Origin: Nocardia vinacea | Lineage (GTDB): Bacteria; Actinomycetota; Actinomycetes; Mycobacteriales; Mycobacteriaceae | DNA: 64,000 bases | Direction: 5' to 3' | Assembly: GCF_035920345.1 (NCBI RefSeq) | Contig: NZ_CP109149.1 | Coordinates: 1,116,001-1,180,000, forward strand | Shown: positions 42,623 to 51,559 of the stretch, one piece after another | How the letters are laid out: each line of letters begins with the position of its first letter | How positions within the stretch are numbered: position 1 is the first letter of the stretch | The notes under the pieces: generated by a model | Told to the model about the DNA's origin: nothing | The model's input: only the letters and a program-made list of their open reading frames with translations | Database searches by the model: none | Position numbers and translations under genes: made by a program

Positions 42623-42926
42623 GCCGGTGGGCAAACGCGGTGTCCCGATTAAGGTTTCGCGTTCGGGCATTATCTGAAAACTGTTGTAACACACAATATT
42701 AGCGACGCCCATTGGTGACCATTCACACATCGCCCTGGGCCGTCGTTCGCTTGCCCGGGGCTAGCTGCGCCGATTAAAGTTACCCACCAGTAGGGCAACG
42801 GTGTTCCTGCATTGGCTCAGCAAACTGTTGGCTGGAAGCCGAATCAATGATGTCCGCATTCACTGCTGCATGCCGGGCGCGCATGTGTGACAACTCAATT
42901 CGAGTGCGACAGCAGGAGGAAATGCG
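42623..42926. other. Non-coding region upstream of the fatty acyl-CoA reductase
   Basis: No gene is supported here. The region holds a 12-bp direct repeat with one mismatch, CCGATTAAGGTT (42643-42654) and CCGATTAAAGTT (42770-42781), plus locally AT-rich stretches suited to a promoter. Confidence 0.4.
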
Positions 42927-44957
42927 ATGACGACTTTCATCGTGACGGGCGGAACCGGATTCTTGGGCCGGCGGGTGGTTCAGGAACTGCTGGCGGCCGA
43001 TTCCGAAGCCATTGTGCATGTGCTGGTTCGCACCGCGTCGGTGGCGAAATTCGGTGAACTCACCGCGGGCTGGACGGGTGGCGAACGCGCATTTCCGATG
43101 CTCGGTGATCTGACCGCCGAAGGTCTCGGTTTGATCGAGGACGCGCCCAAGGCCGACCATGTGATCCACCTCGGTGCGGTCTACGACATGACCGCCGACG
43201 AGGAGACCGCGCACGCGGCCAATGTCGCGGGCACGCGCTCGGTGCTGGAACTGGCGCGCGAATTGGGTGCGGTACTGCACCACGTCTCCTCGGTGGCCGT
43301 GGCCGGTGACTACAAGGGCAAGTTCTTCGAGGAGGATTTCGACCTCGGCCAGCAGCTGACCTCGCCGTACCACCGGACCAAATTCGCCGCGGAGAAGCTG
43401 GTCCGCGAATCCGAGGGCGTGCGCTGGCGGGTGTATCGGCCGGCGATCGTGGTCGGCGATTCGCGCACCGGTGAGATGGACAAGATCGACGGTCCGTACT
43501 ACTTCTTCCCGGCCATTTCGCGCCTCGGCGCATTGCCTGCCGAACTGCCGATGTTGCTGCCGGATCTGGGTGCGACCAATATCGTGCCGGTCGACTACGT
43601 GGCGGGCGCGATGGTCGAGTTGGTGCGCCGCAAGGGGCTCGACGGGCGCACGTTCCACCTGGTCAACCCCGAGCCGCAGCCGTTCGGCGAGATCTACGGT
43701 GCGCTCGCGGCCGCGGCGGGTGCGCCGACCGGAATCGGCACGGTGCCCGGCAGCGGGTTCGCGCTGAACGGGCTCGCCCACCTCCCGGGTGTCGCGACCG
43801 TTCGCGATTTCCTGTTGGCGCAGATGGGAATTCCGGCCGAGGTCGCACCGCACACCTCGTTCGCGGCGGAATTCGTCTCCGACTCCACGCGGGCACAGTT
43901 GCGCGGGACGGGGTTGGCGGTGCCGTCGTTCGACAGCTATGCCGAGCGGTTGTGGCAGTACTGGGCCGAGAACCTGGACCCCAACCGGGGTCGGCCCGGC
44001 GACAGCGGTGATGCGCTGGACGGTCGCGTCGTCCTGATCACGGGGGCGTCCTCCGGTATCGGCCTGGCCACCGCCCATGCCGTCGCGCAGCGCGGTGCGA
44101 CCGTGCTGATGGTGGCGCGCGGTGTGGACGATCTGCACGCCGCGGCCGAGGCGGTGCGGGCCGATGGTGGTGTCGCCCATGCCTATCCGTGCGATATCAC
44201 CGATTCCGACGGCGTGGACGATTTGGTCGCCGCGGTGCTCGCCGATCACGGTCATGTCGATTATCTGGTGAACAATGCGGGACGGTCGATCCGTCGCTCG
44301 GTGGTCAATTCCACCGACCGCATGCACGATTTCGAGCGGACCATGGCGGTCAATTACTTCGGTGCGGTGCGACTCATTCTCGCGCTGCTGCCGTCGATGC
44401 GGGCGCGGCGCTTCGGACATATCGTGAACATCTCCTCGATCGCCGTGCAGACCAAGGTGCCGCGCTTCGCCGCGTATGTGGCGAGCAAATCCGCGCTGGA
44501 CAACTTCAGCGAGATTGCTGCCGTCGAAAATCGGGATGCGGGAATCACTTTCACCTCCGTACGCATGCCATTGGTGCGCACGCCGATGATCGCGCCGACC
44601 GATATCTACCGCTCGCTGCCGGTGCCGGATCCCGACCGCGCCGCCGCCATCGTGGTGCGCGCCATCGAGGATCGCCCGCACCGCATCGACACCCCGGTCG
44701 GCACCTTCGCCCAGGCGGTCGAACTGCTGATGCCGTCGGTCAAGCGGACGATCATGCACCAGGGGTTCCGCTGGTTCGGTGAATCGCATGCGGCACAGGG
44801 GAAGCAGCAGGCAGTGGCCCCCACCGCCGCCGACGACGCGGATCAGGACTCCGGTCGCAATGCGCTGTCCTACCTCGCACCGGTGGTACTGCCGCTGATG
44901 ACACTGCCCAGCCCCGCCGCGCGGGTCACCCGGGTAATCCCCGGCCTACATTGGTGA
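42927..44957 (+). CDS. Fused fatty acyl-CoA reductase (two SDR domains)
   Basis: 676 residues. The N-terminal half (1-350) is an extended SDR of the male-sterility/NAD_binding_4 type with TGGTGFLG at 7-14 and a YHRTK active site. The C-terminal half from about 370 is a classical SDR with TGASSGIG, NNAG and YVASK. This fusion is typical of mycobacterial acyl-CoA reductases (AcrA1/FcrA type) that make fatty aldehydes or alcohols, for example for wax esters. The start ATG at 42927 has AGGAGG upstream. It is monocistronic. Confidence 0.9.
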   Translation: MTTFIVTGGTGFLGRRVVQELLAADSEAIVHVLVRTASVAKFGELTAGWTGGERAFPMLGDLTAEGLGLIEDAPKADHVIHLGAVYDMTADEETAHAANVAGTRSVLELARELGAVLHHVSSVAVAGDYKGKFFEEDFDLGQQLTSPYHRTKFAAEKLVRESEGVRWRVYRPAIVVGDSRTGEMDKIDGPYYFFPAISRLGALPAELPMLLPDLGATNIVPVDYVAGAMVELVRRKGLDGRTFHLVNPEPQPFGEIYGALAAAAGAPTGIGTVPGSGFALNGLAHLPGVATVRDFLLAQMGIPAEVAPHTSFAAEFVSDSTRAQLRGTGLAVPSFDSYAERLWQYWAENLDPNRGRPGDSGDALDGRVVLITGASSGIGLATAHAVAQRGATVLMVARGVDDLHAAAEAVRADGGVAHAYPCDITDSDGVDDLVAAVLADHGHVDYLVNNAGRSIRRSVVNSTDRMHDFERTMAVNYFGAVRLILALLPSMRARRFGHIVNISSIAVQTKVPRFAAYVASKSALDNFSEIAAVENRDAGITFTSVRMPLVRTPMIAPTDIYRSLPVPDPDRAAAIVVRAIEDRPHRIDTPVGTFAQAVELLMPSVKRTIMHQGFRWFGESHAAQGKQQAVAPTAADDADQDSGRNALSYLAPVVLPLMTLPSPAARVTRVIPGLHW

Positions 44958-45161
44958 TAGATCCCATCATGGGCTGATCGTCCCGACGCGAACCGCGTGC
45001 TGCGGCGAGCGTGGGACGTTCGGCCCTGGTGTGGACGATCGGTGTTTCGTATTCTTGCGATGCCGACCAGCCGTATTTCCTGCCCGTAGTTGCGGTCCAG
45101 TGCCGGGGTGGTGACGAATCCTGGGACAAGGACCGTCGAACTCGTGGCAGGGATAACGGTC

Positions 45162-45905
45162 GTGAAAGTTCGTAGGAATGGTGTGGGGCAGTTCGATCAG
45201 TTGACCGATGAATTCTTCTCGGCCCTCGAGTTTCTGAAGAAGCTGTCGGCCGAAGGCGGTGAGATGACCGCCCTGTGCGGCGCCTGTGTGCGGGTGCTGC
45301 CGGTGCAGCGTGCCGCGATCCTGATCCAGGAGCGCGATGCCGGGCTGCAGCCGTGGGCCACAAGTGATTCGGTCGCGGCGCGGGTGGAGGCGGTGCAGGC
45401 CACCGCGGGGCAGGGGCCGGCCGTGGACGCCGCCGTCGCCGGTGTGCCGGTGCTGGTGGCCGATCTGGCCGAAACCGATGTGCGGTGGCCGGGTTTCGCC
45501 GATGAATTGAACCGCGTCGCGGTGGCCGGGGCGGTGGTCGCGGGGTCGATGGTCGCGGTGCCGTTACAGCTGGGTGTGGTGCATTTCGGCGTCCTCGATC
45601 TATATCGGGCCGAACCGGGCAAACCGGAACCGTACGTGATTTCGGCGGGGCTGCATATCGCCGATCTGGTCATCGCGCAGTTGGTGGCCGGATCGGCGAA
45701 ATCCGCGCACGCCGCCGCGCAATGGTGGGATCAGCCGCTGACCAGTCGCACGATCCACCAGGCGGCCGGAATCGTCCTCGCACAATTGGATATTCGCGCA
45801 CCCGACGCTTATGCGCTGCTGCGCGCCTATGCCTTCACGCACGGGCTGTCGCTGGCCGAGGTCGCGGCGCTGGTCGTGGACGACCGGCTCCGCTTCGATA
45901 CCTGA
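45162..45905 (+). CDS. GAF-ANTAR regulator 1
   Basis: About 247 residues with an N-terminal GAF domain (AALCGACVRVLPVQRAAI-like, VRWPGFADEL) and a C-terminal ANTAR RNA-binding domain (SRTIHQAAGIVLAQLDIRAPDAYALLRAYA). ANTAR proteins bind twin-hairpin RNA and prevent termination. The start is uncertain; GTG 45162 has AGGGA eight bases upstream, while the frame is open to 45090. It ends one base before the convergent second GAF-ANTAR gene. Confidence 0.86.
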   Translation: MKVRRNGVGQFDQLTDEFFSALEFLKKLSAEGGEMTALCGACVRVLPVQRAAILIQERDAGLQPWATSDSVAARVEAVQATAGQGPAVDAAVAGVPVLVADLAETDVRWPGFADELNRVAVAGAVVAGSMVAVPLQLGVVHFGVLDLYRAEPGKPEPYVISAGLHIADLVIAQLVAGSAKSAHAAAQWWDQPLTSRTIHQAAGIVLAQLDIRAPDAYALLRAYAFTHGLSLAEVAALVVDDRLRFDT

Positions 45906-45906
45906 C

Positions 45907-46668
45907 TCAGTCCGTCGCGTCCGCACGCAGATCGATGCGACCCTCGACAATGTCACCGGCGATATCGGTGAGTCGTCGTCCGGTGGCGCGGGCATGTCCG
46001 CGCATGATTTGGAACGCACGATCCATATCCCGGTCGCCGCGCTCGGCGAGCACACCCTTGGCCTGCTCGATGGCGACGCGCGTGTTCAGCGCGGTCGGAA
46101 ACTGCGCCTGGATCGTCTCGCCCTGTGCGAGCAACACGTATTGCGCGATGCCGACGGCCGCGATATCCGCGAGGATCTGCCCGATGCGCAGATCCAGCTG
46201 TCCGAGCGCGGCGGCCGAGGTGGCAAGGATCGTGAGCGCGCCGATGCTGTCGCGGTGCAGCCGCAGTGGCACGGCATAGGCGGAGCGATACCCCGCGGCC
46301 GTTGCCGCGGGGGTGAACTCCGGCCACAGCTGCCCGTCGGCACGCAGATCGGGGACCGATACCGCCGCCCTGTTTCGATAGGCATGCAGGCTCGGTCCCT
46401 CGCGCTGTAACAAACCGAGCAGTCGCGACGACTCGTTGGTTGAGGCGAGTACTTGTAGCTCACCGCGTTGGTCGGCTAGCAACAATCCGGCATCAGTAGC
46501 GTCGGTGACTTCGGTACAGGTCTCGAGCAGCTGCTGACACAGTTCGATAACGTCGAAATCGCTCGCCAGCGAGTCGACCGCGCGCACAAGTGACCGTAAT
46601 AACTGGATCGAATCCGGCAGCGGCTCGGATGATCGGTCGTGCTGCCGATCGTCGAATCGGGGCGCCAT
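45907..46668 (-). CDS. GAF-ANTAR regulator 2
   Basis: 253 residues. The GAF domain has LCQQLLETCTEVTDATDAGLLLAD and the GPSLHAYRNRAAVSVPDL pattern, and the ANTAR domain has LNTRVAIEQAKGVLAERGDRDMDRAFQIM. The ATG at 46668 follows GGGAG; a longer start is possible. It lies tail-to-tail with the first GAF-ANTAR gene and divergent from the third. The effector of the GAF domain is not known. Confidence 0.9.
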   Translation of the reverse strand: MAPRFDDRQHDRSSEPLPDSIQLLRSLVRAVDSLASDFDVIELCQQLLETCTEVTDATDAGLLLADQRGELQVLASTNESSRLLGLLQREGPSLHAYRNRAAVSVPDLRADGQLWPEFTPAATAAGYRSAYAVPLRLHRDSIGALTILATSAAALGQLDLRIGQILADIAAVGIAQYVLLAQGETIQAQFPTALNTRVAIEQAKGVLAERGDRDMDRAFQIMRGHARATGRRLTDIAGDIVEGRIDLRADATD

Positions 46669-46996
46669 TGCAGTCTCCCGGTCGCGGTGATTGCTACTCG
46701 CCGCAATGCGGCACATTTAACGGAGAGAATTCAGCGAAAATAAGCCTCACCGGGCACATCATTGTGGCACGGTCAGGTCGAGCCTGTCCTCCATCGTGGC
46801 ATTCGGATAGTAGTCATGTCGAACACCATCTGATGGCCGGTCAACGGAATCCGATGAGTAGCTGGATATTTCACAGGAGCATGGTGGTGTCGAAATTGTG
46901 GTGTGTTACTTCGCTTAGCCATACCATGGAAACGTCAGCAAGTGCGGCGCGGGACTTGAGGGGACGACCGACTTTCGCACGTACGGGGTGATTCGG
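46669..46996. other. Long divergent promoter region between GAF-ANTAR genes
   Basis: A 328-base region with no supported gene. A short open frame ending at 46991 (start about 46881) follows AGGAG by only one base and overlaps the downstream gene. It could be a leader peptide but is not supported well enough to call. Confidence 0.4.
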
Positions 46997-47716
46997 GTGT
47001 CTGACAACGAGGTGCTGGTTGCCGCGGCAGCGCGGCTAGCCGAGCTGCTACCTGCGATCGGTGACACAGCGGAGATGGTGCGCCAGCTCATGAACAGCGC
47101 GATCGTCGCGCTCGACCTGGTCGGCTGCACCGTCATGCTGATGCCGGACGAGGCGCTCACGCCCGACGAGCGCTCCCGGATGGCCGCCGCGGCTCCGGAC
47201 GAACTGGTGGCCATGGAACTCTGTCAGCATCGCAGCGAACGCGGTCCGAGCGTGGACGCGTACCGGTCCGGCAAACCCATCGCGATCGACGATATCGGTC
47301 GATACGGCGAGCGCTGGCCGGAGTTTGCCGCCGAGGCGGTCCGGCACGGGTTGTCGTCGCTGGCCGAGATTCCGATGCGGGTCGGCGAGACCACGGTCGG
47401 TGCGCTCGGCCTGTACGGTCCGAGCCCACGGATCTGGACCGACCAGGATCTCTTGGTGGGCGGACTGTTGGCGAGCATGGCGACCGGCCACATCGTCAAT
47501 TCCAACGCGCTGCGCCGTCAGCAGCGTTTGACCGCGCAGTTGCAGCATGCGCTGGATTCGCGGATCGTCATCGAGCAGGCCAAGGGTGTGATCGCCAATG
47601 CCCGGCGGACCACGCCGGAGGTCGCGTTCGAACTGATCCGCACACATGCTCGCAAGAATCGGGTCGCCGTACATGCGGTGGCGAAAGGGATCGTCGAGCT
47701 CGGCCTGCGCGTCTGA
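46997..47716 (+). CDS. GAF-ANTAR regulator 3
   Basis: About 239 residues. The GAF part shows LDLVGCTVMLMPDEALTPDE and GPSVDAYRSGKPIAIDDI. The ANTAR domain shows LDSRIVIEQAKGVIANARRTTPEVAFELIRTHARKN. The start GTG 46997 has GGGG about eight bases upstream; GTG 46988 is an alternative. Three such proteins in less than 3 kb is unusual. An ECF sigma factor gene follows about 200 bases downstream in the same direction. Confidence 0.9.
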   Translation: MSDNEVLVAAAARLAELLPAIGDTAEMVRQLMNSAIVALDLVGCTVMLMPDEALTPDERSRMAAAAPDELVAMELCQHRSERGPSVDAYRSGKPIAIDDIGRYGERWPEFAAEAVRHGLSSLAEIPMRVGETTVGALGLYGPSPRIWTDQDLLVGGLLASMATGHIVNSNALRRQQRLTAQLQHALDSRIVIEQAKGVIANARRTTPEVAFELIRTHARKNRVAVHAVAKGIVELGLRV

Positions 47717-47914
47717 GTAAATTCATTACTCCGCGAAAGTGCATGATCATTTGCGCGCGGCGCGGTAATGTGAAAGTTGGACTATCGGCCCCAGTCCCCG
47801 GCCGGATCCCGTTCTCCGCCAGTGCCGTCCATGCCCTCGACGGTCTGCTTCGACGCACATTCATACGTCGAAATCAGCCTGCATGTCGCATCACTTGTTT
47901 GTCTGGGGGCAATC

Positions 47915-48577
47915 GTGATCCTGCTCGTTTCATCTCGGTCCGAACGCAATTCACATCGGTCCGAACGACCTCCAACCACTTTGCGGTCCGTTGCTCGTCC
48001 GCTTCGTAATCGGATTGATATCGAATCCGATGGTGTCGATGCAGAATTGGTACATCGCATCGGCGACGGCGATCAAGAGGCCTTCGCTCAGTTCTACCGA
48101 CGCACTCGCGGTTTGGTCTATCGCAGGGTGCTGGCGATCGTCCGTGACCGTGGGTATGCCGAAGAGACCTGTCACGACGTCTACCTCGAGGTGTGGCGCT
48201 GTGCGATCGGGTTCGACGAGCGCCGCGGGTCAGTGCTCACCTGGTTGCGCATGCTGGCCCATCGCCAGGCCGTGGACCGAGTTCGGCACGAGCGCGCCAC
48301 CATGGACCACAATCACTCCTGGGGCAGTCGCGACTATCAGCCCCCTACCGATGTGGTGGCCGAGGAGGCAGTGCGGCACGACGAGAGGGACGCCCTGCGT
48401 CGCAGCCTCACTCATCTGACCGCACTCCAGCACGAATCCATCGCGCTCGCGTACTACTCCGGACTCAGCTATCCCGAGGTGGCGGCGCGTCTCGGGGTCG
48501 GTCTCCCCACGGTCAAATCCCGGATCCGGGCGGGGCTCGAGCACCTGAAGACCGACCTGTCCGAACCGCTCAACTAG
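47915..48577 (+). CDS. ECF sigma factor (SigK-like)
   Basis: About 220 residues. Sigma region 2 is ELVHRIGDGDQEAFAQFYRRT through EVWRCAIGFDERRGSVLTWL, and region 4 is LTALQHESIALAYYSGLSYPEVAARLGVGLPTVKSRI. The N-terminal 35 residues before region 2 are extra and weakly conserved-looking. GTG 47915 is chosen because GGGGG lies five bases upstream. The layout resembles SigK-type sigma factors, which are usually held by a membrane anti-sigma factor; no anti-sigma gene is next to it. Confidence 0.87.
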   Translation: MILLVSSRSERNSHRSERPPTTLRSVARPLRNRIDIESDGVDAELVHRIGDGDQEAFAQFYRRTRGLVYRRVLAIVRDRGYAEETCHDVYLEVWRCAIGFDERRGSVLTWLRMLAHRQAVDRVRHERATMDHNHSWGSRDYQPPTDVVAEEAVRHDERDALRRSLTHLTALQHESIALAYYSGLSYPEVAARLGVGLPTVKSRIRAGLEHLKTDLSEPLN

Positions 48578-48599
48578 CGCCTGGTCAGACTGCCCGTGC

Positions 48600-48785
48600 C
48601 GACGGTGCAGGGCGCGCTGTGTGTAGGCGCCGTCGCCGGGCAGATTCATGATCGCGATATTGGTCAGCGAGCCGGTGTCGGGGTGGTCGTAGTTCCATTT
48701 GCCGAGATAGGGCCGGGCCGGAGTGGTCGGCGTGCGGGTATCGAGGCATCCTTCGAGACGGAGGTGGATGATGGGACGAGCCCGC
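48600..48785 (-). pseudogene. Remnant of a secreted/lipoprotein gene
   Basis: On the minus strand a short open stretch reads PYLGKWNYDHPDTGSLTNIA followed by IMNLPGDG. This looks like the start of the mature domain of actinobacterial exported proteins of unknown function. In the same frame a stop lies upstream near 48788, there is no start or signal peptide, and the frame runs into antisense of the sigma gene. I read it as a decayed fragment, possibly what remains of a gene that followed the sigma factor on the opposite strand. Confidence 0.45.
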
Positions 48786-48892
48786 TATCTGAACTCGCTT
48801 CCCGCGCAACAGTCTAGGGGAGTTCGATGGTTTCGACGGGTCGAGATCAACTTCCGACCAGGCGAATGACCAGTCCGCTCTCGGTCCGCCAG

Positions 48893-48925
48893 CCCTTCGA
48901 GCGACCTGCAAGCTGTCGCTAGCGG
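48893..48925. repeat. Dispersed short repeat, copy 2
   Basis: CCCTTCGAGCGACCTGCAAG and the following 13 bases nearly equal copy 1 at 35315-35347. Here the stop codon of the minus-strand flavoprotein gene (48919-48921) is part of the repeat. Confidence 0.55.
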
Positions 48926-50727
48926 AGATCGAACAGATTGGGCTGACCGGCTCTATATCGACCGGCATCCATTTGGCGGAACGGCTCGAAAGCGGGAATC
49001 GAATCGCGAGTGAATAGTTGGGCGCGGGCGGCGGGGGAGCCGGAGGCGTCCAGGAGTGCGTTCACCGCGGTGCGCCCCGCCTCGTTCGCGCCCTCCATGG
49101 TCGCCAGATCGAAGTTGGTCCGCACGTAGTCGGCGGCCAGGAACAGATTCGGGATCTGCGTGTGCGCGGTCGGTCGATCGGCCCACGATCCGATCGTATT
49201 CACAAGCAGCGGTTCATCATTCGTATTCTGTCCGTCCGCCCACTCGATACCGGGATCGAGCATCCACTCGCGGACGATGCCGTCCTGCAACTGGATTCGG
49301 CCGTCGTCGTTGAGCGCGGCGCTCATTTGCGCCCAGGTCTCCTGGTATATCTCGTCGCGGGTGCATTCCTTGGCGGTCTTGCCGAACAGAATGCCCGGGG
49401 TATCCCAGTCGGCGATATCGATGGTGAGGCCGTCGACGATCGATCCGTCACCGTATTTCGCGGCGTAGTCGACATCCCAGAATGCCCGCTGGGTATAGGA
49501 GGTCAGCCGCCACGGTGCGTCGAGATAGATGTTGTATCCCTTACCTAGGTCCAGCTTTTCGGTGACGAACATCTGCATGCCGTTCATCCAGTCGACGGTC
49601 AGCGCATCCATTCGGCCGAGCGCCGGATCCAACTCACGGATTTCCGGTGACCACAGCCGACGGGCCCGATCGGTCGGTACCGCGCAGACATACCAATCCG
49701 CGTCGAACACCTCGGTGCCGCCATTCGGGCGCCGAATGCGCGCACCGCCGATGCGGCCGTCAGCCACCACGAATTCCTCGAGCGCGTGGCCGGGCCGGAA
49801 TTGCACACCCATGCCTTCCAGCAGCGAAATCCACGGATCGAGCCAGGCCTCATTGGTGGGTCCGTTGAGCACCTCGTAGACCTTCGGGCCGCCGGTCAGT
49901 TCCTGCAGCAGTGCGATGAAGAAGCCCTCCATCATGTTGCCCATGGTCCTAGTGCTGGCCACATATTCCTTGGCGGCCACCAGGGCTCGTGTCAGACCGG
50001 TGGCGGCAAGTGCCTGGAACTGCGCGGATCTGCTTGCCGCGCCGACATAATCCCACCAGCTGACATGTTCCCACTGGCCGAAGCGTCGCTCCTCGCACGA
50101 GGTCAGATAGGTGACGACCCGCCCTGCCATATACATGGCCTCCGGCAGCGGAACGAGATTGTTCTTCATGAACACCTCGACCAGGATGCGTTGCAACCCT
50201 TCCGGTGTGAGCGCCTGCGCGGGATCGAAATAGAACCCGAACATCAGTGGAAAGCCATCGGGCAGATTGCCCGCCCGCGGATAGCGCGGATCGCTCACCG
50301 AGAACGGAATCAAATTGTCGTATACCGACTTTCGGGTACCGGGCAGCGGAATGCGGTGCATCGTGTCGTGCACGTGGTGATAGAACGAGGTGAATCCGCG
50401 CGCACCGTGTTCGCCGGGTAGCGGCGCGCGGCCGCCGACCCCGGTGCCCGGCAGCGGAATCGTGCGGGATTTGCCGCCGAGTTCCTTGCGATCGAAAACC
50501 GTTACCGCGAAACCGCGTTCGGCCAGTTCATGCGCCGCGGTCAGACCGCCGATGCCCGCGCCGAGCACCGCGACGGTATTGCGCGTCGGGCCGTTTCGGC
50601 GTCGCGGCGTCGGCTCGGCTGCCGCGATTCCGGTCGATGTCGCCAATCCCGCGGTGCCCGCCACCGCGGCCGCGCCGCGTAGCAGCGAGCGTCTGCTGAT
50701 CTGGCTGTCCCGATGCTGAGTTGTCAC
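48919..50727 (-). CDS. Tat-exported amine-oxidase-fold FAD protein
   Basis: 602 residues. A twin-arginine signal peptide (SRRSLLRGAAAV, residues 12-23, then AGLATSTGIAAAEP) directs folded export. The FAD domain has VAVLGAGIGGLTAAHELAERG and ELGGKSRT. The overall layout is that of the flavin amine oxidase/phytoene desaturase/hydroxysqualene dehydroxylase (HpnE) group. The substrate is not known. A TetR gene is divergent from it with the starts only about 75 bases apart, so the TetR probably regulates it. Confidence 0.88.
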   Translation of the reverse strand: MTTQHRDSQISRRSLLRGAAAVAGTAGLATSTGIAAAEPTPRRRNGPTRNTVAVLGAGIGGLTAAHELAERGFAVTVFDRKELGGKSRTIPLPGTGVGGRAPLPGEHGARGFTSFYHHVHDTMHRIPLPGTRKSVYDNLIPFSVSDPRYPRAGNLPDGFPLMFGFYFDPAQALTPEGLQRILVEVFMKNNLVPLPEAMYMAGRVVTYLTSCEERRFGQWEHVSWWDYVGAASRSAQFQALAATGLTRALVAAKEYVASTRTMGNMMEGFFIALLQELTGGPKVYEVLNGPTNEAWLDPWISLLEGMGVQFRPGHALEEFVVADGRIGGARIRRPNGGTEVFDADWYVCAVPTDRARRLWSPEIRELDPALGRMDALTVDWMNGMQMFVTEKLDLGKGYNIYLDAPWRLTSYTQRAFWDVDYAAKYGDGSIVDGLTIDIADWDTPGILFGKTAKECTRDEIYQETWAQMSAALNDDGRIQLQDGIVREWMLDPGIEWADGQNTNDEPLLVNTIGSWADRPTAHTQIPNLFLAADYVRTNFDLATMEGANEAGRTAVNALLDASGSPAARAQLFTRDSIPAFEPFRQMDAGRYRAGQPNLFDLR

Positions 50728-50802
50728 TGCAGACCCCTAAATCTGACTATTCCAATCGTCATATTTATCAGATCGCGGGTCAGCATGGGAGACAATGCGA
50801 AG

Positions 50803-51462
50803 ATGACGATGCAGCGACGCCCGGTGCGGACCTATGGCGGTATCGGCGCGGAGGACCGAGTCGCGGCGCGGCGTGGCAAACTCCTGGAAGCCGGGCTGGA
50901 GCTGTTCGGCACGCGCGGATATTCGGCGACCGGCGTCAAGGATCTGTGTCGCGCGGCCGGATTGACCGACCGGTACTTCTACGAATCCTTCTCCGGCACA
51001 AAGGAACTGTTCGCCGCGGTCTTCGACCATGTCATCGACGAGCTGTTCACGGCCGTGGCCACGGCGGTCGAGGCGACGAAGCCGCGCGGGACGCGCAAGT
51101 TGCGGGCCGGGATCGGCACGTATCTCACCGCATTGGCCGAGGATCCGCGCAAACTGCGCATAGTTTTCGTCGAACCCACCGCGGCCGGCGCCGAATACCG
51201 GATGCGTGAAGCGCTGTGGCGCTTCGCCCGATTGGTCGCGGCCACGGCCACCGAAGCACGGCCGGATGTTCAGCCGCCCGCGGAGATCATCGATATCTTC
51301 GCGCTGTCGGTGGTCGGGATGCTGGAGCGGGTGATCGTGGAGAAGCAGGGCGGTCGGTTGGATGTGCCGATGGACGATCTCATCGACTATTGCGCGGCCT
51401 TCGCCGGAGCCTCGTTGCGCGCGGTCTACAGCGGCCAGATCGCTGAGCGGACAACGGATTAG
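50803..51462 (+). CDS. TetR-family transcriptional regulator
   Basis: About 219 residues. The N-terminal helix-turn-helix is RRGKLLEAGLELFGTRGYSA, then VKDLCRAAGLTDRYFYESF, with the TDRYFYESFS variant seen in many mycobacterial TetR proteins. The C-terminal domain is helical. Start ATG 50803 is uncertain; ATG 50785 (GDNAKMTMQRR) is equally possible. It is divergent from the Tat-exported flavoprotein gene. Confidence 0.9.
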   Translation: MTMQRRPVRTYGGIGAEDRVAARRGKLLEAGLELFGTRGYSATGVKDLCRAAGLTDRYFYESFSGTKELFAAVFDHVIDELFTAVATAVEATKPRGTRKLRAGIGTYLTALAEDPRKLRIVFVEPTAAGAEYRMREALWRFARLVAATATEARPDVQPPAEIIDIFALSVVGMLERVIVEKQGGRLDVPMDDLIDYCAAFAGASLRAVYSGQIAERTTD

Positions 51463-51559
51463 CCAGCTGGCCCACATCGATCGAGTGCGGTAGATTCCAC
51501 ATCGAGTTCGTGCCGGGCGCGGACCGACCCGCGGGGGACAAGCGGGAGGGACTAGGACA

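Noticed and set aside
46881..46991. 36-codon open frame just before GAF-ANTAR regulator 3
   Set aside because: AGGAG is only one base from its ATG, the peptide has no recognisable feature, and it could be chance; a leader peptide role would need translation data.
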